Assembly: GCF_964026455.1 (NCBI RefSeq)
Contig: NZ_OZ032152.1
Span: 62,001 to 126,000, forward strand
Origin: Rickettsia endosymbiont of Lasioglossum villosulum
GTDB lineage: Bacteria > Pseudomonadota > Alphaproteobacteria > Rickettsiales > Rickettsiaceae
Length of the DNA: 64,000 nucleotides
Reading direction: 5' to 3'
Below, piece by piece: positions 52,276-62,146 of this stretch. The first letter of the stretch is position 1, and every line of letters begins with the position of its first letter. Under the pieces are notes generated by a model that ran no database searches, was not told the origin of the DNA, and saw only the letters and a list, made by a program, of their open reading frames with translations. The translations under genes were made by a program, and so were the position numbers.

Positions 52276-52982
52276 GTGTTAGACAAACTCTTACCACAAC
52301 TTCTAATCATAGAAGAAGAAAATAAAAAAAGCATTAATATTTCTTTATGTAACGATATAGAAAGAGCAGGCTTTAACATAACAAGGATTATAAACATAGA
52401 AAAAATATTAAATTATTTCTTCCATGAACCCCTTGCTATCATAGTTACTAATGCAGAACTACAGGAAAATCCTATGGTTACTGTATCTAAGTATTAGGAA
52501 AATTGATAAGCTTTCTAATACCCCGATAATTTTTCTGTCCTCAACTAAACAGTTAAATTTAATGGAGATCGATGATTTGATATCATTTTTCTATAAACCT
52601 TTCTTATCTGATCAGATCATCCATTTTCTGAAAAACTTGTTGAGACGCTCTAAAACAATTTTACAGGATAATATTATCAAATTTAAAAATATAAGCATTG
52701 ATTTAAATGCTGAAAGGGTTTATTAAGGGCAAGGAAACTATTCGTTTAGGTCCCACAGAATTTAAAATTCTGCGACTTTTTCTTCAATCGCCCGATAGTG
52801 TATATTCACGCCGAGAAATAATGCGATATTTATGGGAAGATGACGAAAGTTTTAACCAGCGTCTGATTGATGTGCATATAAATAGAATTAGAGATGCTTT
52901 AGGAAAAGATAGTCCAATTATTAAAACAGTCCGTTTTATTGGTTATTCTCTTAATAAAGATATAGTAGAATCAGATACTTAA
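52276..52982 (+). pseudogene. OmpR/PhoB-type response regulator broken by two frameshifts
   Basis: Three overlapping frames, each shifted by one, together make a response regulator. The first (52276-52497) covers the receiver start: LPQLLIIEEENKKSINISLCND, where the usual acidic pocket is EEE rather than DD. The second (within 52451-52726) carries TPIIFLSSTKQ...DDLISFFYKPF, the end of the receiver with the conserved Lys. The third (52707-52982) is a winged-helix domain with IRLGPTEFKILRLFLQSP, a PhoB-like LGPTEF, followed by YSRREIMRYLW and DVHINRIRDALGKDSPIIKTVRFIGYSL. No single frame encodes a complete protein. It lies between rpsF and the desaturase gene. No kinase gene is nearby. Confidence 0.8.
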
Positions 52983-53041
52983 TGATAACAATTAAAAATT
53001 TCTTTGTATTTATATATTAATTGTGTTAATATTTCTTATCG

Positions 53042-54280
53042 ATGCTAGTTAGGTTCATTGTTACAATTAAAAATCGGTTAAACTTTATGCTAAGTAAAAT
53101 AAATAAGCCTGCATTTTTTGCACTAATAATTTATCCTCTTATCCTAATATCGCTTTTAGTTAAATATGTATCCAATTATGGAATAGGTTGGACTGAAATT
53201 ATTTTTCTGATTAGCAGTTATTATGTTAATAATATTACGGTTGGAATTGGATTGCATAGATTATGGTCTCATCATTCTTATAAGATAAATAAATATGCTG
53301 AGTTTGTTTTAGTTGTACTATCTGCTGGAACTTTGCAAGGACCTGCTTTATCTTGGGCTTCAAACCACTATAAGCACCATGCTAAAACAGATACAGATCA
53401 AGATCCGCATAGTCCTTTAAAATTTGAAAATAGGGTTTTAGGTTTTATTTGGTCTCATATAGGCTGGATGTTAGTTGGGCAAGGCAGCTATAAATCTATC
53501 GATCGTATTACTTGGGTTAAGCTTGGTAAAAACAGTTTATTAAAGTGGCAGCTAAGATATTATTGGCAGATAGCAGTCTTTATGAATGTAGCTGTACCAT
53601 TAATTATAGGCTATCTAGTTGGCGGTACTCTACATTCGGCATATATGGGATTTTTATTCATGGGGCTTGGTAGATTCTTGCAACAACAAGCAACTTTTTG
53701 TGTAAATTCTTTATGTCACTTTGTCGGTAGTAAAAAATATTACAAAGGAACTGCTGGAGATATTTGGTGGATGGCTTTATTTTTACTTGGAGAAAATTGG
53801 CATAATTATCACCATGCTTTCCCTTCAGACTATCGTAATGGTGCAAAATGGTATCATTTTGATGTCCACAAATGGATAATATTCTTGATGAGTAAGGTTG
53901 GGCTTGCTTCAGAACTTGATCGTATTACAAAGGTAAGAATTCAAGCAAAAATGCAAGAAACATTAAGTTATCTTAGTGAAAAAGAGAAGCAAAAATTAAA
54001 CTTAATGCAAGCTAAGGTAGAGCAGCTTTTAGAAAATTTATGTTTAAAAATAAAAGAGCTTGAAGAATCATCTACTACGATTAAAGAGCAATTTAGAAGA
54101 TCCTTTATAGAAATACAAGAATCTCTTAAAAATTTAGCAGAACAAATAAGCTCTGCTGCACAAATAACTGAAGAGCCTTCAAAAAAATTATTGAAAGTAG
54201 TTAATAGAAAAATTAACGATGCTGAACAGTCTATTTACAAACTATATAATAAATTAAATGCAGTAAAAGTTTCTAATTAA
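53042..54280 (+). CDS. Acyl-CoA-type fatty acid desaturase with coiled-coil tail
   Basis: A membrane-bound desaturase of the stearoyl-CoA (delta-9) type that introduces a double bond with a di-iron centre. The three histidine boxes are HRLWSHH at 72-78, NHYKHH at 108-113 and NWHNYHHAFP near residue 252. Four hydrophobic helices flank them. From about residue 290 to 412 a charged coiled coil extends the protein beyond the usual length. ATG 53042 is used; ATG at codon 16 is an alternative. Together with fab genes in the window it points to adjustment of membrane fatty acids. The natural electron donor and substrate (CoA or phospholipid) are not evident. Confidence 0.88.
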   Translation: MLVRFIVTIKNRLNFMLSKINKPAFFALIIYPLILISLLVKYVSNYGIGWTEIIFLISSYYVNNITVGIGLHRLWSHHSYKINKYAEFVLVVLSAGTLQGPALSWASNHYKHHAKTDTDQDPHSPLKFENRVLGFIWSHIGWMLVGQGSYKSIDRITWVKLGKNSLLKWQLRYYWQIAVFMNVAVPLIIGYLVGGTLHSAYMGFLFMGLGRFLQQQATFCVNSLCHFVGSKKYYKGTAGDIWWMALFLLGENWHNYHHAFPSDYRNGAKWYHFDVHKWIIFLMSKVGLASELDRITKVRIQAKMQETLSYLSEKEKQKLNLMQAKVEQLLENLCLKIKELEESSTTIKEQFRRSFIEIQESLKNLAEQISSAAQITEEPSKKLLKVVNRKINDAEQSIYKLYNKLNAVKVSN

Positions 54281-54310
54281 TTGCTTTATTTTCATTATTA
54301 TCTAACAATT

Positions 54311-54352
54311 CTCTTCATTTACTAGTGGTTTATGCTGCTAATAAATGAAGAG
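54311..54352. other. Inverted repeat after the desaturase gene
   Basis: ctcttcattta and taaatgaagag are perfect 11-bp arms separated by a 20-nt loop, 30 nt after the desaturase stop. The right arm with its flank (taataaatgaagagttgg) recurs at about 59276-59293, so it may be part of a further repeat family as well as a terminator-like stem. Confidence 0.5.
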
Positions 54353-54513
54353 TTGGCATATCCTTATCTAACTTTGTGCCAATTTTTCAAATTCTATTCA
54401 ATTATAGAATCTCACACATCAATTCCACTTAATAAAACTATCAATTCAAGAATTATTTTATTTAATTTTTTTATATGATTCGAGCGGTTAAAAATTTTAA
54501 TAATTTTTAATGC

Positions 54514-54636
54514 ATACCGTAGATACTTCAAAGGTTAGAAATCAAGTGAGTGGTGAGTTAAGCTAGGCGTATAAAAATACGTGAGCAAACACGAATCCCA
54601 AATTGATTTAATAAATTTTGCAGTATCAAAGGTATA
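54514..54636. repeat. Family D palindromic repeat, reverse orientation
   Basis: Starts taccgtagatacttcaaag and ends gcagtatcaaaggtata with the reverse-oriented centre aaaatacgtgagcaaacacg. Fills the spacer before the TPR gene. The rest of 54281-54665 has no gene. Confidence 0.7.
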
Positions 54637-54665
54637 AATATATCAATGAAAAATATTATTAAACT

Positions 54666-56060
54666 ATGAAACGAAAATTAACTGAAGAACATATCCGCAA
54701 ATTAAAAAGAATCATGAGAGATCCAATATCATGTTTCAACGAATCAGATGAAGAAATACTGGCACAAGAGTTACCTAAAACATTAGAAGAAAGAAATAGA
54801 CTTTCAGATGAAATAAACAAACATATTCCATTTCAAATATTTAATTCCACTGAAGAAATAATCTTTAACTACGGCACTATAGGAAATAAATTACTTAACC
54901 AAGGTAATATTCAAGAAGCAATGGCTGCTTATAAATTAGCTATAGAATACGGCAAAGATAATAAATTTTTTATAGATAATTATTATCCTATTCCTTACCT
55001 AGGATTAGGGCTTATTTTTGAAAATGAACAATCTGAAAAAGCACTAGCATTTTTTAACAAAGCTATAAATATGGCAAGTAATTTTTATATAGATACTAAA
55101 AATATCTATTATGAAGAAGAAATTAATAATTATAATGATGGACTTGCTAAAGCCTATCTGTATAAAGCGTATTTATTAGAAAAATTAAAACAATTTGATG
55201 AAGCTGCAATCAATTATGGTGAGGCTACTATTTACAATAAATATATGTATTCCGCTTATTTTGGTAAAGCAGCTTGTTTGGGAAAGTTAGGAAAGGCTTA
55301 AGAAGCTATTATGATTTATGATAAGCTTTTAACGCTTAATCCTCATCATTCACAAGATGAACATTGTATTTATGCTTATTATAAGAAAGCCCATCTTTTT
55401 AATACTCTCCAAAAATATGAAGAAGAAATAAACGCTTTAGATAAATTCATTAATTATAAAAATAAGTATGAAAAAAATGGTGAGCGGTTTATTAATATTA
55501 GCTTCGAAGAGAGTTATTTAGCTAAAGCAGCAGCTTTAAGCAAACTAAATAAAAATCAAGAATCTGATTATTGCAAAGGGCTAGCTGCATATTTTGCAGG
55601 AAAAAATGAAAAGGCTGTAGATTTTTTTGATCAAGCTTTAGAGCAAAATAGTAAAAATTCTAACCCCGATATTATTGCTGCCTGTTATTTCTACAAAGGA
55701 TGTTCCTTAATTAGATTAAATGAACAAATAAAAGAAAATAATCTTAAAGCCATAGAATGTTTCAATAAGGCTTATGAAAATGTTAATTATCTTAGAGTAA
55801 AAGTATTTTTATTTGGATTTGTAAAAATTAACAAGGAAGTTGTAGAAGAAAAACATAGCCATGATCTAATAGTGGATAGAGATAATTTAATCAAAAAATT
55901 TATTAGCAATATAATGCTAGATGTCACTAGCTCAGATTCTAAAATTATCGGTAATCTCAATACACTTATTTGTGAAACAGTAAGCATTATTAAACAAACA
56001 GATATTATTACAGAGCAAAATAATGTTATAATTTCCGGTGAAGTTTCTGAAAATACATGA
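54666..56060 (+). pseudogene. TPR-repeat protein with an in-frame stop
   Basis: One reading frame from ATG 54666 to 56060 interrupted only by TAA at 55299-55301 (GKLGKA, stop, EAIMIYDKLL). Parts give 211 and 249 residues. Both halves contain tetratricopeptide-like units such as GNIQEAMAAYKLAIEYG, SEKALAFFNKAINMA and NEKAVDFFDQALEQN. A single base change (for example CAA or AAA to TAA) explains the break. The second half has an ATG at 55311, so two proteins could still be made. TPR scaffolds in intracellular bacteria may contact host or secretion components; no partner is evident here. Confidence 0.75.
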
Positions 56061-56119
56061 CAGCGATAGCTTGTAGTGCGTTTCATATCTTATTCCCGCT
56101 TGCCTAGCGTGGATTAGTT

Positions 56120-56245
56120 TCCCGTCATTGCGAGCGAATGAAATGAGCGAGGCAATCCAGAAATAATAATAAAAAATGCTATAAGTTAGCATTTTTTAGC
56201 TGGATTGCGTACGTACAATTACTTCATAATTTCCTCGCAATGACG
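56120..56245. repeat. Family A palindromic repeat with inner AT hairpin
   Basis: About 125 nt, arms ccgtcattgcgagcga and cctcgcaatgacg, with inner caatccag / ctggattg and aaatgctataagttagcattt hairpins. Confidence 0.8.
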
Positions 56246-56274
56246 ATTTGGTATCCACTCGGGCAAAGCCTACG

Positions 56275-56436
56275 GCATTGTTGCGTAGATCGAAAAACGT
56301 CCTCAGTGTCATCTAGTTACTTGACCACGGTAGTAAGTAAAAATAACTTTTAATACTAATAATTTTATTATTAAAAGCTGGATCACGTGAATAAATCACG
56401 GGATGACAACTGGAAAACTGATCTACGCAACAATGC
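56275..56436. repeat. Nested repeat: perfect 17-bp outer arms around a family B element
   Basis: gcattgttgcgtagatc (56275-56291) and gatctacgcaacaatgc (56420-56436) are exact complements. Between them lie family B arms (gtcatctagttacttgaccac, then aataaatcacgggatgac) with an AT-rich hairpin. The same outer arms enclose a family A element at 24509-24673. A still wider pair of tggtatccac / tggtatccacgc fragments flanks it. Confidence 0.75.
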
Positions 56437-56498
56437 CAGCTCATGACGACTTGGTATCCACGCAAGGCAAGCCTTACGCAGGATAACAGTACAACAAC

Positions 56499-56972
56499 TT
56501 ATTTCTTTTTCTTGCTTTTATTTTTATTCTTATTTCCGCCAGTAGTTTTATTAAATCTACCTAGGTTTTTAACGAATTTTTGTAAGCCATTAAGTTCAGT
56601 GCCGTATGTTTTCGTATATTCACTGATCGTTTCTATATCATGTCTATGTGAATCATCAATTACAACAACCTCTTGCATTAAATTATGGCTATCAAAGGTA
56701 ATTTTTACTATTCTCTGTTTTACGATTTTAGGATTAAGCCAAGCTCTTTGTGACATCACTCGCTCAACATAATACCATGTATCTTGAGAATATTCTGGGA
56801 TCATGGTAGGAGTGCCAATCAGCTCTACCACTTCTGTTTTACTTAGTTTTTTTGCTTCTAATTTTGTAAGTGCTGAGTCATCTATAGATTGCCCTCTATT
56901 TTCAATAGTTTGGCAACCGCTTAAGGAAAAAATGACGAATATACTGGAGACGAATATTAAGAAAAATTTCAT
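56499..56972 (-). CDS. bamE: BamE/SmpA-type outer membrane lipoprotein
   Basis: Accessory lipoprotein of the BAM complex that folds outer-membrane proteins, 157 residues. A lipoprotein signal ends at C20 (LSGC). The BamE fold is seen in LSKTEVVELIGTPTMIPEYSQDTWYYVERV and the strands KQRIVKITFD, LMQEVVVIDD. The C-terminus is a lysine/asparagine-rich tail (NKNKNKSKKKK), longer and more basic than usual. Divergent from rpmF. Confidence 0.88.
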   Translation of the reverse strand: MKFFLIFVSSIFVIFSLSGCQTIENRGQSIDDSALTKLEAKKLSKTEVVELIGTPTMIPEYSQDTWYYVERVMSQRAWLNPKIVKQRIVKITFDSHNLMQEVVVIDDSHRHDIETISEYTKTYGTELNGLQKFVKNLGRFNKTTGGNKNKNKSKKKK

Positions 56973-57060
56973 AAGTTTAATTTTATCTAGATTTTATTAT
57001 AAGATTATAATATACTGCTTCACTAATTTGACAAATACTTTTTAATAAAAGAGGTAAATA

Positions 57061-57261
57061 ATGGCAGTTCCAAAGAAGAAAACATCAAAATCAAGACGTA
57101 ATATGAGACGTTCACATTTAGCACTTGGTAAAGTTAATGTAATAGTTGACTCTCAAACTGGTGAATATAAACTTCCGCATCACGTTTCTTTAGTTGATGG
57201 TACTTATAATAATCGTCAAGTAGTAACGAAAAAAATCGAAGCTGAAGAAGAAGTAGCTTAA
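57061..57261 (+). CDS. rpmF: 50S ribosomal protein L32
   Basis: A 66-residue ribosomal protein, [33 protein letters not shown] precedes the ATG. The zinc-binding cysteines found in some L32 proteins are absent, as is common in Proteobacteria of this group. fabH follows after 12 nt; plsX, which often lies between them, is absent. Confidence 0.96.
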   Translation: MAVPKKKTSKSRRNMRRSHLALGKVNVIVDSQTGEYKLPHHVSLVDGTYNNRQVVTKKIEAEEEVA

Positions 57262-57273
57262 ATCTAAATTTTT

Positions 57274-58227
57274 ATGACCTGTAAAATTATTGGCTGCGGC
57301 GGGTATCTTCCGTCAAAAATTGTTAGCAATGATGAGCTTGCAAAATTTGTTGACACTAACGATGAATGGATTAGAACAAGAACCGGTATCTCACAACGTC
57401 ATATAGCAGGTGATACTGAATATACTTCTCATATTGCTTTAAAAGCCGCTGAAAAGGCTATAGCAGATGCTGGCATTTCAGTAAATGAGATTGATTTAAT
57501 TATTACATGCACTACTACTCCTGATAATAGCTTCCCATCAGTTGCAACTAAACTACAAGGTTATCTTGGTTTAACTAACGTTCCATCATTTGATTTACAA
57601 GCCGTATGTGCCGGTTTTGTTTATGGCGTGCAAGTAGCAAACTCTCTTATTTCTTCCGGTAAATATAAAACTATTTTACTGATAGGTGCTGAAAAGATGA
57701 CATCTTTATTAGATTGGGAAGATAGAGCTACTTGTGTTTTATTTGGCGATGGAGCAGGCAGTGTAATCCTACAACGTAGCGATGATAACTCCGGTGTAAT
57801 AGACAGTAATATTTTCTCAAGCGGTGCAGATTACGAAATACTATATACCAACGGCGGCGTAAGTATGAATGGCAGCAGCGGTAAAATAATTATGCAGGGG
57901 CAGAAACTATTCCGTCTTGCAGTAGAGAAAATGCACCAATCTATAGAGGAATTATTACGCAATAATAATTTCACTGTAAACGATATTAACTATTTTATCC
58001 CCCATCAAGCAAATGTACGTATCATTAATAAGCTTGCCGAGCTATTAAATGTCGAAGATCATAAAGTAGTAAAAACTGTAGAAAAACACGCTAATTGTTC
58101 AGCTGCTTCTATTCCACTTGCTTTAAGTACTCTCAAAGCTTCAAATAAAATTAAAAAAGGTGATATTATTTTATTCTCAGCTATTGGTGCCGGTCTTACT
58201 TGGGGTAGTGCTTTACTAAGATGGTGA
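57274..58227 (+). CDS. fabH: 3-oxoacyl-ACP synthase III
   Basis: Initiates fatty-acid synthesis by condensing acetyl-CoA with malonyl-ACP, 317 residues. Catalytic cysteine in [13 protein letters not shown] near residue 112, His in [10 protein letters not shown] and Asn in [13 protein letters not shown]. Typical start [14 protein letters not shown] and end [11 protein letters not shown]. 12 nt after rpmF. A family C repeat begins immediately after its stop. Confidence 0.95.
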   Translation: MTCKIIGCGGYLPSKIVSNDELAKFVDTNDEWIRTRTGISQRHIAGDTEYTSHIALKAAEKAIADAGISVNEIDLIITCTTTPDNSFPSVATKLQGYLGLTNVPSFDLQAVCAGFVYGVQVANSLISSGKYKTILLIGAEKMTSLLDWEDRATCVLFGDGAGSVILQRSDDNSGVIDSNIFSSGADYEILYTNGGVSMNGSSGKIIMQGQKLFRLAVEKMHQSIEELLRNNNFTVNDINYFIPHQANVRIINKLAELLNVEDHKVVKTVEKHANCSAASIPLALSTLKASNKIKKGDIILFSAIGAGLTWGSALLRW

Positions 58228-58352
58228 TATACTCGATGAATTTCAAAAATTGGCGTTGTCATTCTATAAGAGCTGTGATACTCACGTATTAACTATACGC
58301 TCCGTTCCTCGCCTTATGAACTCCTAGCTCTTTTGAAGTTGATCTTCGTCTA
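58228..58352. repeat. Family C palindromic repeat after fabH
   Basis: About 125 nt from tatactcgatgaatttcaaa to tttgaagttgatcttcgtc. It starts on the base after the fabH TGA. The spacer beyond it (58353-58602) has no gene. Confidence 0.8.
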
Positions 58353-58602
58353 TCTACTATAATTTAACATCCTTAAATATTGCTAATTCAAACCTATTAT
58401 GACTTCTTTAAAGGGAGTTTTGGGGAAAGGTCAATGATATTTTTACCACATTTATATAGTACTATTTGTATTTTATAGTATTTTAGCCTTTAAACTCATA
58501 AAATAATCATATATACTAACCTCATAGTTTTAGTTAGTTTAAACTTGTTATCTAACTGAATAATTTAAATTTTAATAAATTATAACCTCAAGGAGTTTAA
58601 TT

Positions 58603-59070
58603 ATGAAAATAACAAAAATAACATTAGCTTTTCTTGCATTATTTGTGCTTGCAGGGTGTAATAAAACCAAAAGAGCGTCACATGGTTGTGGAATGAATCA
58701 ATCAGAAGAAACATCTATAATGAAAGATTTTGAAAAGCAAGCAGGTAATGCTGTATGGTTTGCTTTCGATAGTTCTGCTTTATCTGAAAAAGCTAAAGAA
58801 GAATTACAAAGACAAGCTTGTTGGTTATCAAGACATCCTCATGTAAAAGCTACTGTCGAAGGACATTGTGATGAAAGAGGTACTAGAGAGTATAACTTAG
58901 CTTTAGGTGAAAGAAGAGCACAAAAAGCTGCGGAATTCCTAAAACATAAAGGAATCGAGCATCATAGAGTAAGCACAATATCTTATGGTAAAGATAGACC
59001 TGCTATGATGGGTAACACTGAAGAAGCTTTTGCTTACAATCGTAGAGCTGTAACAGTTGTACATCACTAA
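58603..59070 (+). CDS. pal: Peptidoglycan-associated lipoprotein
   Basis: Outer-membrane lipoprotein that binds peptidoglycan as part of the Tol-Pal system, 155 residues. Lipoprotein signal with cleavage before C19 (VLAGC). The OmpA-like domain has VKATVEGHCDERGTREYNLALGERRAQKAAEFL, with the conserved Asp and Arg that hold diaminopimelate. A clear AAGGAG precedes ATG 58603. Followed by a strong terminator, so it is monocistronic. Confidence 0.95.
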   Translation: MKITKITLAFLALFVLAGCNKTKRASHGCGMNQSEETSIMKDFEKQAGNAVWFAFDSSALSEKAKEELQRQACWLSRHPHVKATVEGHCDERGTREYNLALGERRAQKAAEFLKHKGIEHHRVSTISYGKDRPAMMGNTEEAFAYNRRAVTVVHH

Positions 59071-59107
59071 AAATCTTCTAAATCATTAGATTTAGTATTT
59101 ATAGGAA

Positions 59108-59138
59108 AGGTCGAGTAATTATTACTCGACCTTTTTTA
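59108..59138 (+). terminator. Rho-independent terminator after pal
   Basis: aggtcgagtaat and attactcgacct form a 12-bp complementary pair around a minimal loop, followed by a run of T (cttttttattt). It starts 38 nt past the pal stop. Confidence 0.9.
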
Positions 59139-59141
59139 TTT

Positions 59142-59272
59142 GTATACTCTTCTGCTTTGAAGAATTGGAGCTCTGCAAAACTTTTGGAAACTCACATGCT
59201 CACCTATTAAGTTAGGCTCTGCGTGTTCGCCTCTTATTTTATATTTCAATTTTCCAAATCATTTGAGTATAC
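59142..59272. repeat. Diverged palindromic repeat, D-like
   Basis: Arms gtatactcttctgctttgaa and tccaaatcatttgagtatac with a centre tcacatgctcacctattaag / gcgtgttcgcc. Similar in layout to family D but diverged. Confidence 0.6.
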
Positions 59273-59293
59273 TACTAATAAATGAAGAGTTGG

Positions 59294-59420
59294 ATAGACG
59301 AAGTTTTATTTGGAAAAGAGCAAGGAGTCCATAAGACAAGGAGCGGAGCGTATACTTAATACGTGAGCACCACAGTACTTATAGGACGACGTAGCCAATT
59401 TTTCAAATAAAACGAGTATA
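59294..59420. repeat. Family C palindromic repeat, reverse orientation
   Basis: atagacgaagttttatttgg to tttttcaaataaaacgagta, with the central cttaatacgtgagcaccac. It follows the D-like repeat closely. The rest of the 59139-59549 spacer is AT-rich and leads to the tRNA. Confidence 0.75.
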
Positions 59421-59502
59421 TATCTATAGATAAATGAAAGCTAGTTTACTCGTAGCAAAAAATAGCTAAATTTAAAATATATATTAAAAAAATATAAAAA
59501 TT

Positions 59503-59532
59503 TTGCTGGACTTATAGCCATAATAATTATAT
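59503..59532 (+). promoter_or_regulatory. Possible promoter of the tRNA gene
   Basis: TTGCTG at 59503-59508 and TTATAT at 59527-59532 are 18 nt apart, with the tRNA starting 17 nt later. The region is so AT-rich that chance matches are likely. Confidence 0.35.
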
Positions 59533-59549
59533 AAAATTCAGATGAACAT

Positions 59550-59626
59550 GGGGCTGTAGCTCAGTTGGTTAGAGCACGCCGCTCATAACGGTGTGGTCGT
59601 AGGTTCAAGTCCTACCAGCCCCACCA
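59550..59626 (+). tRNA. tRNA with anticodon CAU (probably tRNA-Ile2)
   Basis: A 77-nt tRNA with encoded CCA. The acceptor stem GGGGCTG pairs with CAGCCCC, the D arm is GCTC...GAGC, the anticodon loop is CTCATAA, and the T arm is GTAGG TTCAAGT CCTAC. CAU is read by elongator Met, initiator Met and the lysidine-modified Ile2. The paired first base pair (G-C) excludes initiator Met. The G-rich acceptor stem is more like Ile2 than elongator Met, but sequence alone does not settle it. Confidence 0.9.
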
Positions 59627-59693
59627 CACAAATTTATATGTGTCATCATAGTGGCTTAATCGCAGAACGGCTTTGTTGAGTATGTCAATTTTC

Positions 59694-59802
59694 TTGTCAT
59701 TGAAGGAAATTACGAAGTAATTGACGAAGCAAGGAAATATAAAAAATGCCAACTTATAGTATTTTCTGGATTGCCACGCTCATTTCATTCGCTCGCAATG
59801 AC
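59694..59802. repeat. Family A palindromic repeat
   Basis: About 109 nt with gtcattgaaggaaattacga and ctcgcaatgacg as ends and an inner AT-rich stem. It lies between the tRNA and the lptG-like gene. Confidence 0.75.
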
Positions 59803-59838
59803 GAGTTATATAAAAAATCATTATTAAATTGAATTTAA

Positions 59839-60927
59839 ATGATTAATTTAAAAACACTTTCTTGGTATCTTGCTAAATTATATTTCAAGTGTTTTTTTAT
59901 TATATTATCTATTTTAATTGGATTATTAATCATATCCAATCTCTTTGATCTCTTACAAAAATTCAAAAACATGTATGTGCCTTTTGATTTTTTTTGGCGA
60001 TTTATATTATATAAAGTTCCATATCTTTTGAATCAAGTTTCTGCTTTAATCAGCTTTACTTCTATGCTTTTTTTCCTTAGAAACTTAACAAAAAATAATG
60101 AGTTAACTGCTATATTATCTAGCGGTATTCATATTTGGCAGGTATTGATAATTCCGTGTATCGTAACTTTAATTTTAGGTATAGTTTTTACGACTATATT
60201 AAATCCTATCGGGGCTTTAGGCTTACAAAAATATGATTTACTAGAAGCAAAGCTTACTAAAAAAACACATAATGAAGCAGTAATATCTAAATCAGGTTTA
60301 CTATTTTTTGAAGCTTTAAATGGGAAAAATCAAATAATTCAAACGCAATTTATTAATATTTCTGAGAAAAAATTAAACAATATTACAGTTTTATTTATTG
60401 ATAATAACAATAATTTTCTAAAAAGAATTGATGCATTATATGGCATCATTGAAAATAAATCACTGCATTTAAACAGGGTCAAAGTTTTTACAAAAGACAG
60501 TACCGAAGCACATAACAACTTAACTATACCAACTAATTTATCTGTTAACAGCTTGGTCAATAAGTTTACTCATCCTGAAATGGTTTCCATTTGGAATCTA
60601 CCTAAATTAATCAATGAATTATTAAATTCAGGTCTACCTATTACTAATTACCAAGTTTATTATTATAAGCAACTATTTAAACCTGCAATGATGATAGCGA
60701 CTATAATTTTAGCAAGCTGTTTTATTAGCCTAAAACAACGTGATAACTCGCAAGAAAAAATATTAATATTGGGATTATTTTCAGGTTTTATAGTATATTC
60801 ATTATCAGAAATATTGCTTAAAGTACTGACCTATAATAATCTATCTTTAATTGCTGCTATTTTGTTACCAAGTATGTTAATATTTTTTATTAGTAACTTT
60901 ATTATTTTACATTATAAAGAAATTTAA
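59839..60927 (+). CDS. lptG: LptF/LptG-family lipopolysaccharide export permease
   Basis: Inner-membrane permease of the Lpt machine, which moves lipopolysaccharide to the outer membrane, 362 residues. Three helices at the N-terminus (TLSWYLAKLYFKCFFIILSILIGL...), a periplasmic domain from about residue 130 to 265, and three C-terminal helices. The N-terminal YLLNQVSALISFTSMLFFLRNL and ELTAILSSGIHIWQ are typical. LptG rather than LptF is chosen from general layout; the partner is not in the window. Confidence 0.83.
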   Translation: MINLKTLSWYLAKLYFKCFFIILSILIGLLIISNLFDLLQKFKNMYVPFDFFWRFILYKVPYLLNQVSALISFTSMLFFLRNLTKNNELTAILSSGIHIWQVLIIPCIVTLILGIVFTTILNPIGALGLQKYDLLEAKLTKKTHNEAVISKSGLLFFEALNGKNQIIQTQFINISEKKLNNITVLFIDNNNNFLKRIDALYGIIENKSLHLNRVKVFTKDSTEAHNNLTIPTNLSVNSLVNKFTHPEMVSIWNLPKLINELLNSGLPITNYQVYYYKQLFKPAMMIATIILASCFISLKQRDNSQEKILILGLFSGFIVYSLSEILLKVLTYNNLSLIAAILLPSMLIFFISNFIILHYKEI

Positions 60928-60929
60928 AT

Positions 60930-61054
60930 TATACTCGTTTTATTTGAAAAATTGGCGGCGTTGTTTCATATTTTTTAATCCTCACGTATTAAGTATACGC
61001 TGCGGTCAAAAAATATGAAACGCCTTGCTCTTTTCCAAATAAAACTTCGTCTAT
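60930..61054. repeat. Family C palindromic repeat upstream of mreB
   Basis: tatactcgttttatttgaaa to ccaaataaaacttcgtctat, with the central ctcacgtattaagtatacg. It begins 3 nt after the lptG stop and precedes mreB by about 50 nt. Confidence 0.8.
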
Positions 61055-61082
61055 AATTAATTTAGCATAGAAGAATTTTTAG

Positions 61083-62144
<1,062 letters not shown>

Positions 62145-62146
62145 AG

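Noticed and set aside
56443-56772. Plus-strand 109-residue frame opposite bamE
   Set aside because: Antisense shadow of the bamE coding strand; the poly-Phe/Leu stretch is the complement of its lysine-rich tail.
59550-59626. Reading the CAU tRNA as initiator tRNA-fMet
   Set aside because: It has a paired G-C first base pair and lacks the three G-C pairs in the anticodon stem typical of initiators; Ile2 or elongator Met remain.
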